64,000 nt of DNA from Oricola sp. (GTDB lineage: Bacteria > Pseudomonadota > Alphaproteobacteria > Rhizobiales > Rhizobiaceae), in NCBI RefSeq assembly GCF_022763245.1, contig NZ_JALEGV010000005.1:240717-304716 (forward strand), given 5' to 3'. Both the position numbers and the translations under genes were made by a program. Positions within the stretch are counted from its first letter, which is position 1. Every line of letters starts with the position of its first letter. This document shows positions 15,795-25,924 of this stretch, piece after piece. The notes under the pieces are model-generated. The model worked only from the letters and a program-made list of their open reading frames with translations. It was not told the DNA's origin and did not search any database.

Positions 15795-18467
15795 TCAGGG
15801 GCGCTCGCCGGTTCCGTTGGCGAGCGTCGCCTGCGCGGCGGCAAGGCGTGCGACCGGCACGCGATAGGGCGAGCACGACACGTAGTGCAGCCCGACCGTC
15901 TCACAGAAATGGATCGACGCGGGTTCGCCGCCATGCTCGCCGCAAATGCCGAGCGTGATGTCCGGCCGCGTGCGCTGGCCGCGTTCGGCCGCCATCTGGA
16001 TGAATTCGCCGACACCTTCGACGTCGATGGTGATGAACGGGTCGCGATCGATGACGCCCTTGCGCAGATATTCGTTCAGATAGAGGCCCGCGTCGTCGCG
16101 CGAGATGCCGAAGGTGGACTGCGTCAGGTCGTTGGTGCCGAATGAGAAGAATTCGGAGCTTTCGGCGATCTTGTCGGCGCGGATCGCCGCGCGCGGCAAT
16201 TCGATCATCGTGCCGACCAGATACTCGATCTTGCCGCCCCATTCCTTCATCACCGCGTCGGCGACGACGTCGATGCGGTCCTTGACGAATTTGAGTTCGC
16301 GCTCATAGGCGACCAGCGGCACCATGATTTCCGGCACGACCTTTTCGCCGGTCTTCTCGCCCGCTTCCATCACCGCCTTGAAGATCGCGCGCGCCTGCAT
16401 CTCGATCATCTCGGGATAGCAGATCGCCAGGCGCACGCCACGATTGCCGAGCATCGGGTTGATCTCGTGCAGGTCCTCGACCTTCTGGCGGATGCGTTCC
16501 GCGTCGATGCCGAGCGCCTCGGCGACGTGGTCCAGTTCGCGGCCCGGGCGCGGCAGGAATTCGTGCAGCGGCGGGTCGAACAGGCGGATGGTCACCGGCA
16601 GGCCGCGCATGATCTCGAAGAGTTCGAGGAAATCGGCCTCCTGCGCCGTCTGCATGGCGGCCAGCGCCTCTTCGCGCGCGCCTTCGTCGTCGGCGAGGAT
16701 GAAGCTCTGGACCGCGCGGATGCGGTCCTCGTCGTTGAACATGCGCTCCGTACGGCACAGGCCGATGCCCTCCGCGCCGAAGCCGCGCGCCGTCTTGGCG
16801 TCTTCCGGGGTCTCGGCATTGGCGCGCACGGTCATGCGGCGGATTTCGTCGGCCCATTTCATCAGCGTGGCGAAATCGCCGGACAGTTCCGGCTGCACGG
16901 TCGGCAGGGCGCCGAGCAGCACCTGGCCCTCGGTGCCGTCGATGGTGATGATGTCGCCGGCCTTCAGCGTGCGGCCGCCGGTCAGCATCACGCCGCGTTC
17001 GGTGTTGATGCGGATGGCGCCGGCGCCCGAGATGCAGGGCTTGCCCATGCCGCGCGCGACCACCGCCGCATGACTGGTCGTGCCGCCATGGGTCGTCAGG
17101 ATGCCCTGGGCGGCATGCATGCCGTGGATGTCCTCCGGGCTCGTTTCCGGCCGCACGAGGATGGTCTTGCGCCCCTGGCTCGCCGCCTCGACTGCGTCCT
17201 CGGAGGTGAACACGATCTCGCCCGTCGCCGCCCCCGGCGAAGCCGCCAGCCCGCGCCCGATGACGGTCCGCTCGACATCCGGGCTGATCGCCGGGTGCAG
17301 GAACTGCTCCAGCGACGCCGGATCGATCCGCCTGAGCGCCTCGGTCTTGGAGATCAACCCGTTGTTCGCCATCGCCACCGCTATACAAACCCCAGCCCGA
17401 GCCCCCCTCTTTCCGTCGCGGGTCTGGAGGAGCCATAGTTTGCCGGCTTCGACGGTGAATTCGATGTCCTGCATCTCGCGGAAATGGTTTTCCAGCCGCA
17501 GGGCTACCTCTTTCAGCTCCTGGAACGTGACCGGCATGGCGTCGTCCATGGCGACCAGGCCAGTGCCGGCCGCTTGCGCCTTGGTCAAGGGATGCGGCGT
17601 GCGCAATCCGGCGACGACGTCCTCGCCCTGCGCATTCGGCAGGTACTCGCCGTAGAGATGGTTCTCTCCGGTCGAAGGATCGCGCGTGAAGGCCACGCCG
17701 GTCGCCGACCCCTCACCCAGATTGCCGAACACCATGGATTGGACTGTCACGGCTGTGCCCCAGCCTTCCGGGATGTTGTGCAACGTCCGGTACGTCACCG
17801 CGCGCGGGTTCATCCAGCTGCGCATGACGGCGCCGATCGCGGCCCAGAGCTGGTCGCGAGGATCTTGCGGGAATTCCTCGTCCAGTTCACGAGCGATCGC
17901 GCTCTTGTACTCCCCGATCACCCGCTTCCAGTCCGCTGCGTCGAGATCGCCGTCGCGGCTGACGCCGCGTTTCTCTTTCGCCGCGTCGAGCACGTCCTCG
18001 AACACAGAAACATCGAGACCCATGACGACATTGGCGTACATCTGGATGAAACGGCGATAGGAATCGTAGGCGAAAGCCGAATTGCCGCTCGCTTCCGCCA
18101 GCGCCTCGACGGTTTCATCGTTGAGGCCTAGATTGAGGACGGTGTCGAGCATGCCGGGCATGGACTCGCGGGATCCGGAACGCACCGAGACCAGAAGCGG
18201 ATTGCGTTGGCCGCCGAACGCCTTTCCGGTCAGCCGTTCCAACACCTCGAGCGCGCGATCGGCGTCCCGCCGCAATTCGTCGGGAAGGGTGTGGGTGTGG
18301 GCGTAGTAGTGTCGGCAGGCGTCGGTGGCGATGGTGAACCCGGGGGGCACGGGCAGGCCCAATCGCGCCATCTCCGCGAGGCTGGCGCCTTTTCCGCCCA
18401 GCCGATCGCGATCGCGCGCGCTGCCGTCCGCCTTTCCTCCTCCGAAAGCACAAATCCAGTTCGTCAT
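15795..18467 (-). CDS. ppdK: Pyruvate, phosphate dikinase
   Basis: An 890-residue enzyme, the usual PPDK length. The N-terminal ATP-grasp region holds LGGKGASLAEM and SVRSGSRESMPGM; the swivelling phosphohistidine is H466 in GGTTSHAAVVARGMGKPC; the C-terminal PEP/pyruvate barrel ends with the catalytic C842 in GICGEHGGEP. It interconverts pyruvate, ATP and phosphate with PEP, AMP and pyrophosphate, for gluconeogenesis or anaplerosis. The start at 18467 (MTNWICAFGGGKA) is preferred over an in-frame upstream start at 18515. In many rhizobia a related gene neighbours central metabolism genes; here it follows smc. Confidence 0.96.
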   Translation of the reverse strand: MTNWICAFGGGKADGSARDRDRLGGKGASLAEMARLGLPVPPGFTIATDACRHYYAHTHTLPDELRRDADRALEVLERLTGKAFGGQRNPLLVSVRSGSRESMPGMLDTVLNLGLNDETVEALAEASGNSAFAYDSYRRFIQMYANVVMGLDVSVFEDVLDAAKEKRGVSRDGDLDAADWKRVIGEYKSAIARELDEEFPQDPRDQLWAAIGAVMRSWMNPRAVTYRTLHNIPEGWGTAVTVQSMVFGNLGEGSATGVAFTRDPSTGENHLYGEYLPNAQGEDVVAGLRTPHPLTKAQAAGTGLVAMDDAMPVTFQELKEVALRLENHFREMQDIEFTVEAGKLWLLQTRDGKRGARAGVCIAVAMANNGLISKTEALRRIDPASLEQFLHPAISPDVERTVIGRGLAASPGAATGEIVFTSEDAVEAASQGRKTILVRPETSPEDIHGMHAAQGILTTHGGTTSHAAVVARGMGKPCISGAGAIRINTERGVMLTGGRTLKAGDIITIDGTEGQVLLGALPTVQPELSGDFATLMKWADEIRRMTVRANAETPEDAKTARGFGAEGIGLCRTERMFNDEDRIRAVQSFILADDEGAREEALAAMQTAQEADFLELFEIMRGLPVTIRLFDPPLHEFLPRPGRELDHVAEALGIDAERIRQKVEDLHEINPMLGNRGVRLAICYPEMIEMQARAIFKAVMEAGEKTGEKVVPEIMVPLVAYERELKFVKDRIDVVADAVMKEWGGKIEYLVGTMIELPRAAIRADKIAESSEFFSFGTNDLTQSTFGISRDDAGLYLNEYLRKGVIDRDPFITIDVEGVGEFIQMAAERGQRTRPDITLGICGEHGGEPASIHFCETVGLHYVSCSPYRVPVARLAAAQATLANGTGERP

Positions 18468-18611
18468 GCGGCCTCGGCCATTCCTCTCCCGGTCTTCACG
18501 CGCGGCATCCTCCATGCCGCCTCACCGAAGCCCCTTGCATAGCGTATTCGGGGTGAACCGCGCGAGAACTTTTTTGCAGTGCAGCATTCGCGGTTAACCG
18601 ATGCGCGGCGA

Positions 18612-21600
18612 TCAGACCGCCTCGCGCAGTTCCTCGGCCTGTTGGAGATCGACCGACACGAGCTGCGAGACACCCTGCTCGGCCATGGTGACGCCGAACA
18701 GACGGTCCATGCGCGCCATGGTGATCGGGTTGTGCGTGATGATGACGAAGCGCGTGTCGGTATCCTTGGACATCTGGTCCATCAGATTGCAGTACCGCTC
18801 GACATTGTGGTCGTCGAGCGGGGCGTCGACCTCGTCGAGCACGCAGATCGGCGCCGGATTGGTCAGGAAGACGGCGAAGATCAGCGCCATGGCGGTCAGC
18901 GCCTGCTCGCCGCCGGATAGCAGCGTCATGGTCTGCGGCTTCTTGCCGGGCGGACGGGCGATGATTTCAAGACCTGCCTCGAGCGGATCGTCGCTTTCGA
19001 TGAGCTGCAATTCCGCCGTGCCGCCGCCGAACAGATGGGTGAACAGCCGACGGAAATGCTCATCGACCACGCCGAACGCGTCCAGAAGCCGCTCGCGGCC
19101 CTCGCGGTTCAAGCTGCCGATGGCAGCACGCAATTCGCGGATCGCCTCGATCACGTCGTCGCGCTCGCGCACGAGTGTCTCCAGACGTTCGATCAGTTCG
19201 GCCTGCTCTTCCTCTGCGCGCAAATTGACCGCGCCGAGCCGTTCGCGCTCGATCTTGAGGCGTTCGAGCCGACGCTCGACGTTGTCGACATCGGGCGGCG
19301 GCGCGTCGGGCGCGAGGCCTGAGAGCTTCACGGCTTCATGCGGGGCGCAGTTCAGCGCCTCATGGATGCGGCCCTCGATTTCCTTGCGACGATCCACGGA
19401 TGCGGTCAGGCGCTCCTCGGCACGGGCGCGTTCCTCGCGGCCGCCCGACAGCGCGGTAATGGCGTCGGTCGCCGCCTTGTCGGCCTCGCGCGACGCCGTT
19501 TCTGCGAGCGCCAGCTTGTCGCCTGCTTCCTTGCGTGCCTGTTCGGCCGTCTCGATCTCGCGCACCAACTGGCGTCGGCGCAACGGCATCTCGTCAGGCG
19601 CATCTTCCAGCGCGGCCAATTCCTTGCCGGTTTCGTCTCGTCGTGCAGCAAGGACACCCATCTGCTTGTCGGCATTGGCGCCGCGCGATCGCCAGTTCTC
19701 GCGCTCGGACCGCAAGGCGGTCAGTCGGCGCTGGCGCGACTCGCGCTCACGGGCGAAAGACTGGTGATTGGCACGCGCCTCCGTCAAGGCCGCGCGCTCG
19801 GTCGTCACGATGACGGACTGCTTCTCGACGGCCGTGTCGAGGGCTGACAGGTCCGGCTCGGCGGCCAACGCCGTTTCGGCCTCCGCCTGGACTCCGGCCG
19901 CTTCCTCGATGTCGGCTTTGGCGCGCGTGAGGCTCTCCTCGAGCACGGCCTTGCGCTTCGACAATTCGCCGGTGGCGCGTTCGGCGGCCGTCAATGCTTC
20001 CCGGGCGTCTCGCGCCCCCTTCTGGGCACCGCGCAATGCCTCGCGTGCGTTCTTCTCCGCCTCGACAGCAGCAGCGGTCGCCTGTTTGCGTTCGGCGACG
20101 TCGGCCTCGCAGGACCGCAAGGCCTTCGTAGCCTCGACGATCTCGGCGTCCAGCTCGGCCAAGCGGTTCTTCTGCGCGAGCCGCTGGGCAGCCGGTGTCG
20201 GCGCATCGGCACGGGCGGTGTAACCATCCCAACGCCACAGGGCGCCGTCCCTGGTCACCAACCGCTGCCCCGCCTTCAGGGTCGCGTGGAGCGCCTCGCC
20301 CTGCTCGACGCTGTCGACGATGCCGATCTGGTTCAAGGCACGGTGCAATGCCGGTGGCGCATCGACACGGGCGGCGAGCGATGTCACGCCCGACGGCAAG
20401 TCAGGATCGTCCTCAAGCGGAGCGATCCCTGCCCAAAAGGCCGGCGCGCTGGAATCGAGAGGAAGATCAAGATCGTCGCCCAGCGCGGCACCGAGCGCGG
20501 CCTCGAAGCCCTTGGCGACCTTCATCTGTTCGACGACGGCAGGAAAGAGACTGCTGCCGCCCGCATTGAGCATTTTCGCCAGGGTCTGCGCTTCGGCTTC
20601 CAGCCGGTTGAGAGCCGCCTTTGCGTCCTGCAGGGCAGGCTGGCGGGCGCTCTCGGCCTCGCGGGCGGCGGATACGGCTTGCTCCGCCTCGACAGCGACC
20701 CGCTCGGCAGTCACCACGGCGGCTTCGGCAGCTTCCAGCAACACACGCTTTTCGGCCGGATCGGCCAACGTCTTGATGCGGCCCTCGATATCTGCCAACT
20801 CGCCTGCAAGCCGGTTCTGCTGCGCGACCAGCCGGTCGGAGCGCTCGCGCGTCTCGCGAATGCGGCGTTCCAGCTGCGTTCGAAGCGCTCCGGCTTCCGC
20901 CCGTTCACCAGTCAGTCGGGCAAGTTCGGCCTCGGAGCGACCGAGAGCGGCTTCCGCCTGTTCGAACAGCCGCTTGAGTTCCGTCTCGCGCTCGCCGGTG
21001 GATTCCTCCAGACCTGAGAGTTCTGACTCTTCAGCGTCGAGACGGCCGATCGCCGTGGCGTTCTCCTGCTTCATCGCCTCCTCGCGGGCGATGTCTGCGG
21101 AGAGCTGCGACAGCCGGCTCTGCAATTCCGTGCGGCGCGCCTCCTGCCGGCGCGCGTCCTCGTCGAGCTGACTGAGCGCGATTGTCAGCCGCTGGAGCGC
21201 GGCGGCGGACGCCGCTTCGGCTTCCCGCAATTCCGGCAGTTTGCGCTGCGCGATAGCCTGGACCTTGGCAGCCTCCATCTGAAGCTGTGCCCGTTCGCCG
21301 ACCAGCGACGTGGCCTTGGCGAGGGTCGACTGGGCGTCCGCTTCCTGGGCCTTCGCAAGGGTCCATTTTAGATGCAGGAGCGTCGCTTCGGCTTCGCGAA
21401 TGTCGCGAGACAGCCCCTTGAAACGGTTGGCCTGACGGGCCTGTCGCTTCAAGCTCTCGATTTGGCTTTCCAGTTCGCCGACCACGTCTTCGAGACGTTC
21501 GAGATTGGTTTCGGCGGCACGCAAGCGCAGTTCTGCATCATGGCGGCGAGAATGAAGGCCGGAGATACCGGCTGCCTCTTCCAGAAGCGCGCGGCGCGCC

Positions 21601-22073
21601 TGGGGCTTTGCCTGGATCAGTTCGCCAATGCGGCCCTGTCCGACCATGGAGGGCGATCGGGCGCCGGTGGACTGGTCGGCGAACAGAAGCTGGACGTCCT
21701 TTGCCCGCGCATCCTTGCCGTTGATCTTGTAGGCGGATCCCGCCTCGCGCTCGATGCGCCGGGTGACCTGCAGCAGGTCGTCATGATTGAAGGCCGCCGG
21801 TGCCGTGCGGTCGGTGTTGTCGAGGAACAGCGAGACTTCGGCCGTGTTGCGCGACGGACGCGTGCCCGAGCCAGAGAAGATCACGTCGTCCATGCCGGAC
21901 GCGCGCATGTTCTTGTAGGAGTTCTCCCCCATCACCCAGCGCAGTGCTTCGACAAGATTGGACTTGCCGCAGCCATTCGGCCCGACCACGCCGGTCAGGC
22001 CGCTCTCGATGATGAACTCCGTCGGTTCGACGAAGGACTTGAACCCCAGAAGGCGGAGCTTCTCAAAGCGCAT
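18612..22073 (-). CDS. smc: Chromosome segregation protein SMC
   Basis: An 1153-residue condensin ATPase. Walker A is GPNGCGKSN (31-39); the ABC signature LLSGGEQ and Walker B CVLDEVDAPLDD lie in the last 105 residues. Two long coiled coils flank a hinge around residues 500-640. It compacts and segregates the chromosome. The gene is followed, within 145 bases, by ppdK and preceded by a DsbA-like gene; all are on the minus strand. An arrangement of dsbA-like gene then smc is common in alphaproteobacteria. Confidence 0.97.
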   Translation of the reverse strand: MRFEKLRLLGFKSFVEPTEFIIESGLTGVVGPNGCGKSNLVEALRWVMGENSYKNMRASGMDDVIFSGSGTRPSRNTAEVSLFLDNTDRTAPAAFNHDDLLQVTRRIEREAGSAYKINGKDARAKDVQLLFADQSTGARSPSMVGQGRIGELIQAKPQARRALLEEAAGISGLHSRRHDAELRLRAAETNLERLEDVVGELESQIESLKRQARQANRFKGLSRDIREAEATLLHLKWTLAKAQEADAQSTLAKATSLVGERAQLQMEAAKVQAIAQRKLPELREAEAASAAALQRLTIALSQLDEDARRQEARRTELQSRLSQLSADIAREEAMKQENATAIGRLDAEESELSGLEESTGERETELKRLFEQAEAALGRSEAELARLTGERAEAGALRTQLERRIRETRERSDRLVAQQNRLAGELADIEGRIKTLADPAEKRVLLEAAEAAVVTAERVAVEAEQAVSAAREAESARQPALQDAKAALNRLEAEAQTLAKMLNAGGSSLFPAVVEQMKVAKGFEAALGAALGDDLDLPLDSSAPAFWAGIAPLEDDPDLPSGVTSLAARVDAPPALHRALNQIGIVDSVEQGEALHATLKAGQRLVTRDGALWRWDGYTARADAPTPAAQRLAQKNRLAELDAEIVEATKALRSCEADVAERKQATAAAVEAEKNAREALRGAQKGARDAREALTAAERATGELSKRKAVLEESLTRAKADIEEAAGVQAEAETALAAEPDLSALDTAVEKQSVIVTTERAALTEARANHQSFARERESRQRRLTALRSERENWRSRGANADKQMGVLAARRDETGKELAALEDAPDEMPLRRRQLVREIETAEQARKEAGDKLALAETASREADKAATDAITALSGGREERARAEERLTASVDRRKEIEGRIHEALNCAPHEAVKLSGLAPDAPPPDVDNVERRLERLKIERERLGAVNLRAEEEQAELIERLETLVRERDDVIEAIRELRAAIGSLNREGRERLLDAFGVVDEHFRRLFTHLFGGGTAELQLIESDDPLEAGLEIIARPPGKKPQTMTLLSGGEQALTAMALIFAVFLTNPAPICVLDEVDAPLDDHNVERYCNLMDQMSKDTDTRFVIITHNPITMARMDRLFGVTMAEQGVSQLVSVDLQQAEELREAV

Positions 22074-22090
22074 CAGCGCCCCCGCCCGTC

Positions 22091-22124
22091 ATGCCGGACC
22101 CGCGCGACCATGACGCGCGGGCAT
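22091..22124. repeat. GC-rich intergenic hairpin between dsbA-like gene and smc
   Basis: CCCGCGCG (22099-22106) pairs with CGCGCGGG (22114-22121) around a seven-base loop, flanked by a shorter ATGC/GCAT pairing. There is no T run, so it is not a simple terminator. Its sequence style is like the short palindromic intergenic repeats of rhizobial genomes. Copy number cannot be judged from one window. Confidence 0.45.
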
Positions 22125-22136
22125 CCATTCCCGTCG

Positions 22137-22796
22137 TCAGGCAAGTGCGTCGAGAATGGCCGACATCTGGTCAACAGTCAGGGCTCCGGAATACTTGGTT
22201 CCGTTGATGAAGAACGTCGGGGTCGCATTGACGCCAAACTCGTCGGAAGCGCGATCCCGCGTGGCATTGATGTCATCCAGAAGCTTCTGGTTGGTCAAGC
22301 AGGCCTCGAAGCTCTCCTGTGTAAAACCGGCGAGCTTGGCGATGTTCTCCAGCGGCGGGCGGGCGTTCTGCACGAAAGCCCATTGCGCCTGCTGCTTGAA
22401 CAGCACGTCAACCATCGCGAAATACTTGCCTTCCGGTGCGCAGCGGGCCAGCATGAAACCGGCCGCGGCGCGCGGATCGAGCGGGAATTCGCGCAGGATG
22501 AACCGCACCTTGCCGGTGTCGATGTAGTTTTCCTTGATCGTCGGAAACGTCGTCGCGTGGAAATGAGCGCAGTGGCTGCAGGTCATCGACGCGTATTCCA
22601 CGACAGTGATCGGCGCATCCTCGGCGCCTTCCACCTGATCCTCGAGCACGCCCGGCTTCAGGAGATCGTCCATATCGACGGTGCCCTTGGCCTCCGGCGC
22701 TTTCTGGGCAAGGGCGAGGCTCGGGGCAGCGAGGGTCGCGCCAGCCGCGGCGGCAGTCAGCAATACGGTGCGGCGGGTCGGGAAGATGTCAGCCAT
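22137..22796 (-). CDS. DsbA-family periplasmic thiol oxidoreductase
   Basis: A 219-residue exported protein. The signal peptide (about 1-30) has a twin-arginine pair before a long Ala-rich core (TRRTVLLTAAAAGAT), so export by Tat is possible. The active site is C73-S-H-C76 in SMTCSHCAHFH and the cis-Pro loop is in NATPTFFING. It probably oxidises or isomerises disulfides in the periplasm. It is 63 bases upstream of smc and shares its direction. Confidence 0.92.
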   Translation of the reverse strand: MADIFPTRRTVLLTAAAAGATLAAPSLALAQKAPEAKGTVDMDDLLKPGVLEDQVEGAEDAPITVVEYASMTCSHCAHFHATTFPTIKENYIDTGKVRFILREFPLDPRAAAGFMLARCAPEGKYFAMVDVLFKQQAQWAFVQNARPPLENIAKLAGFTQESFEACLTNQKLLDDINATRDRASDEFGVNATPTFFINGTKYSGALTVDQMSAILDALA

Positions 22797-22923
22797 CGGG
22801 GTCAGTCTCCGAAATCGTTTGGTTTGAGCCGATATATGGCAAGGATTGGGTCAGGACCATGGCCTTTTTCTGCTGAACCCGACCTGAACGTCTCGTTTCG
22901 GTCAACGCTGCGTCAACAAAGCG

Positions 22924-23346
22924 TTATCCTGACAGATGCAGCACCACCTGCCGGCGGTGCGGACGGTCGCGATGTTCGAACAGGTAGATGCCCTGCCAGG
23001 AGCCGAGCGCGAGGCGGCCGTCAGCCACCGGAATGCCGATAGAGACCTGCGTCAGGGCCGCCTTGATGTGGGCCGGCATGTCGTCCGGCCCCTCGGTGGT
23101 GTGAGTGATCCAGCGCATCGACGGGTCGTTCGACGGCGGCACGAGTCGGCGGAAGAAGGCATCCAGGTCACGCTGGACATCGGGATCGGCGTTCTCCTGG
23201 ATGAGCAGCGAGCAGGAGGTGTGACGCACGAAGACGGTCAGAAGTCCCTCCCGCACGCCGCATTCGGCAACGAAACCGGCCACCCGGCCGGTGAACTCGT
23301 AAAGGCCGGGGCCCTCCGTCGTGACCGTAATCGTCGTCTGCGTCAT
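22924..23346 (-). CDS. YjbQ-family protein (UPF0047)
   Basis: A 140-residue protein with the family signature: FVRHTSCSLLIQENADPDV, then ITHTTEGPDDMPAHIKAAL, and the ending GSWQGIYLFEHRD. Members show weak thiamine-phosphate synthase activity in some bacteria, but the physiological role is unsettled. The start ATG overlaps the stop of the LysE gene as ATGA, so the two genes are one operon. Confidence 0.93.
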   Translation of the reverse strand: MTQTTITVTTEGPGLYEFTGRVAGFVAECGVREGLLTVFVRHTSCSLLIQENADPDVQRDLDAFFRRLVPPSNDPSMRWITHTTEGPDDMPAHIKAALTQVSIGIPVADGRLALGSWQGIYLFEHRDRPHRRQVVLHLSG

Positions 23347-23954
23347 CGTGCCGTGAACGCCAGCTTGGCGCCGAGCGCCACGAAGGCCGCGGCAAAGCTG
23401 CGACGCATCCAGGCCATGATGCGGGTGCTTGCCAGCACACGCGCGCGCACGGCTGCGGCCGCAAACCCGTATCCGACGAAGACGACGAATGTCATCGCCA
23501 TGAAGACCGCCGAGAGTTCGATCATCACGGCGAGCGCGTTGGCGGCGGCCGGATCGACGAATTGCGGCAGGAAGGCGAGGAAGAAGATCGAGAGCTTCGG
23601 GTTGAGGACGTTGATCAAGGTTCCCGTGACCGCGATGCGCGGCAGGCCGGCCGGCTCATTGCCGGGCTCGATCTTCAGGGCGCCGCGATCGCGCACGGTC
23701 TGCCAGGCGAGCCAGAGCAGATAGGCGACGCCGGCGAATTTCACCACTTGGAACGCAAGGGCGCTGGCATGCAGCAGCGCTGCGACGCCGAGAATGGCGG
23801 CAAGCATGTGCGGGAGGATGCCAATGGTGCAGCCGAAGGCTGCGGCGACGCTGGCCATGCGCCCCCGCGCCAGCGCCACCGCCAGCGTGTAGACCACACC
23901 GGTTCCGGGCGCGACGACGACGATCAGGGCGGTCAGAAGGAATTCCGGGCTCAT
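23343..23954 (-). CDS. LysE/RhtB-family amino-acid exporter
   Basis: A 203-residue protein with five or six membrane segments. It has the family pattern: APGTGVVYTLAVALARG near residue 15, then a segment with AGVAYLLWLAWQTVRDR, and NPKLSIFFLAFLPQFVDP in the middle. It should export amino acids or related small solutes across the inner membrane. It overlaps the yjbQ-like gene by four bases; a candidate promoter lies just upstream at 23982-24009. Confidence 0.9.
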   Translation of the reverse strand: MSPEFLLTALIVVVAPGTGVVYTLAVALARGRMASVAAAFGCTIGILPHMLAAILGVAALLHASALAFQVVKFAGVAYLLWLAWQTVRDRGALKIEPGNEPAGLPRIAVTGTLINVLNPKLSIFFLAFLPQFVDPAAANALAVMIELSAVFMAMTFVVFVGYGFAAAAVRARVLASTRIMAWMRRSFAAAFVALGAKLAFTAR

Positions 23955-23981
23955 GGGCTTGCCTCGTGGTTGAATGGCCGG

Positions 23982-24009
23982 ACGCTAGCGATGCCGCGCA
24001 GCCTGTCAA
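23982..24009 (-). promoter_or_regulatory. Candidate sigma-70 promoter of the LysE-YjbQ operon
   Basis: On the minus strand TTGACA (24009-24004) is followed after 16 bases by TAGCGT (23987-23982), about 28 bases upstream of the LysE start. The -35 box is perfect; the -10 box is weak. Confidence 0.35.
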
Positions 24010-24133
24010 CCACACGCCGCACCCTTGATGCGCGACAGCCGTCGGCAATTTCGGCGCGACGCTGACAATCGTCAACGACATCGCCGCTGCATCCTTCACA
24101 GTTGCGGGACGCGAGGAAAAGTGGAGCGCCGCA

Positions 24134-24601
24134 ATGCCCGATTTCAAGCTGATCGAGGTCCAGGAACGGCCCTATGTTTATGTGGATTGTTCATGCGCGA
24201 TGGATCCTCCGGCCATTAGCGAGACCATGGGCAAGGCCTTCCAGACCGTCTTCGGCTTCATGCAGGAGAACGGCCTGACCGCAACGGACGGCGCGCTGTC
24301 GGTCTATTACACCTACAATCCCGAGACGGTGGATTTCCGCGTCGGGTTCTTCGTCTCGGCCGAAGACGCGAAGAAAGCCTCCGGCGCAGTCAAGGGCGAC
24401 GTGACGCCGGCCGGCCGCGTGGTCCATTTCACCCACCACGGCTCCTATGCGAAGCTCTCGGAAAGCTATGGCGCGTTGATGGTCTGGCTGGAACAGGAGG
24501 GCCTGCCGCTTGGATCGCCGACCTGGGAGGTCTACACCAACGGCCCGGAAACCGTGCCTGAAGACCAGCTTGTCACCGAGATCTATGTCGGCCTCGCCTG
24601 A
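24134..24601 (+). CDS. GyrI-like effector-binding domain protein
   Basis: A 155-residue stand-alone GyrI-like/AraC effector-binding domain without a DNA-binding part. The alternating pattern with FRVGFFVSAEDA, GRVVHFTHHGSYAKLSESYGALM and the closing PEDQLVTEIYVGL fits the family. Such proteins bind small molecules or, for SbmC/GyrI, protect gyrase. It is followed by a flavodoxin gene after 19 bases and ung further on, all on the plus strand. Confidence 0.85.
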   Translation: MPDFKLIEVQERPYVYVDCSCAMDPPAISETMGKAFQTVFGFMQENGLTATDGALSVYYTYNPETVDFRVGFFVSAEDAKKASGAVKGDVTPAGRVVHFTHHGSYAKLSESYGALMVWLEQEGLPLGSPTWEVYTNGPETVPEDQLVTEIYVGLA

Positions 24602-24620
24602 CTGAAGGAGATCGCCCGCC

Positions 24621-25100
24621 ATGCCCAAATGCCTCGTGGTCTATTACAGCCGCACCGGACACACCGAAGGCGTCGCCAAGGCGCTCGCCGACAAGCTCGG
24701 GGCCGACATCGACCCAATCCGCGAACCGCGCAAGAGACGCGGTTTCTGGGAATACTGGAAATCGGGCCGCGAGGCCTTTCTCGGCATCCTGCCCGCCATC
24801 GAGCCTGTCAGCCACGACCCGGCGGACTACGACATCGTCGTGCTCGGGTCGCCGGTCTGGGCGTCGCGCCCGTCAACGCCAATGCTTGCCTTCCTTGCCG
24901 CTCACAAGAACGAACTCAAGGCGATCGCCTGTTTCGTGACGCTGGGCGGATCGGGCGCGCAGAAGACGCTGCAGCGCATGGCCGACGCCGCCGGCACGCC
25001 CGCCTTCGCCACCTTCTCGGCCACCGAAGGGGAGTTGCGCTCCGGCGCCTGGAAGGATGAGTTCGAGCGCTTCGCCGGGGAAATCGTCCGGCGGGCCTGA
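24621..25100 (+). CDS. Flavodoxin-family protein
   Basis: A 159-residue protein with the N-terminal FMN-phosphate loop [15 protein letters not shown] (residues 8-22) and the isoalloxazine-side loop [11 protein letters not shown] (74-84). It is probably an FMN-dependent electron carrier or quinone reductase in the cytoplasm. A good ribosome site (GAAGGAG) precedes the ATG. It is likely co-transcribed with the GyrI-like gene. Confidence 0.9.
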   Translation: MPKCLVVYYSRTGHTEGVAKALADKLGADIDPIREPRKRRGFWEYWKSGREAFLGILPAIEPVSHDPADYDIVVLGSPVWASRPSTPMLAFLAAHKNELKAIACFVTLGGSGAQKTLQRMADAAGTPAFATFSATEGELRSGAWKDEFERFAGEIVRRA

Positions 25101-25173
25101 CAAAGCCGTGCCGTGTCGGTTAGCCTGCCGGCACCGACGACCGGGGCAACAGGCACGAGGCATCGCCAGGCGC

Positions 25174-25857
25174 ATGATCAAGCTGAACTCGAGCTGGCTG
25201 ACGCCGCTCCAAGGCGAATTCGACAGCCTCTATATGGGCGAGCTGAGACGCTTCCTCGTCGCCGAGAAGGCGGCCGGCAAGCAGATCTTTCCGCCCGGTG
25301 GCGAATGGTTCCACGCGCTCGACGCAACGCCACTCGACCAGGTGCGCGTGGTGATCCTCGGCCAAGACCCCTATCACGGGCCTGGTCAGGCGCATGGCCT
25401 GTGCTTCTCGGTGCGGCCCGGCGTTCGCATCCCGCCCTCCCTCGTCAACATCTACAAGGAGTTGCGCGACGATCTGGGCATCGCGCCGGCCACACACGGC
25501 AATCTGGAGGCCTGGGCGAACCAGGGCGTGCTGCTCTTGAACGCGGTGCTGACTGTGGAAGCTCACCGCGCCGCCTCGCATCAGGGCAAGGGCTGGGAGC
25601 GTTTCACGGACGCCGTCATCCGGCTCGTCAACGACCGCGACCAGCCGGCCGTCTTCATCCTGTGGGGCTCCTATGCGCAAAGGAAGGCCGCCTTCGTCGA
25701 CCGCACCCGCCATCTGGTGCTGAAATCGCCGCACCCCTCGCCACTGTCGGCGCATAACGGGTTCTTCGGTTCGAAGCCCTTCTCGCAGACCAACCGCTTC
25801 CTGGAAGACCACGGGATGGCGCCGATCGACTGGCAATTGCCGGCAGCGGCGGAGTAA
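25174..25857 (+). CDS. ung: Uracil-DNA glycosylase, family 1
   Basis: A 227-residue enzyme that removes uracil from DNA. The catalytic water-activating loop GQDPYHG is at 63-69 (D65) and the second motif [11 protein letters not shown] begins at H187. The ATG at 25174 gives a normal N-terminus; longer in-frame extensions overlap the flavodoxin gene and are not favoured. It converges with the esterase gene. Confidence 0.97.
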   Translation: MIKLNSSWLTPLQGEFDSLYMGELRRFLVAEKAAGKQIFPPGGEWFHALDATPLDQVRVVILGQDPYHGPGQAHGLCFSVRPGVRIPPSLVNIYKELRDDLGIAPATHGNLEAWANQGVLLLNAVLTVEAHRAASHQGKGWERFTDAVIRLVNDRDQPAVFILWGSYAQRKAAFVDRTRHLVLKSPHPSPLSAHNGFFGSKPFSQTNRFLEDHGMAPIDWQLPAAAE

Positions 25858-25924
25858 GCGGACGGGGAACGGTGCACCCGCAAGACAGTTCAACGATTGG
25901 CAAGCTCCTCGGCAAGTGCCCCGT

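Noticed and set aside
18584..18604. CGGTTAACCG palindrome between smc and ppdK as a regulatory site
   Set aside because: Only ten bases of perfect symmetry and no promoter could be placed beside it; I see too little support to list it as a feature.
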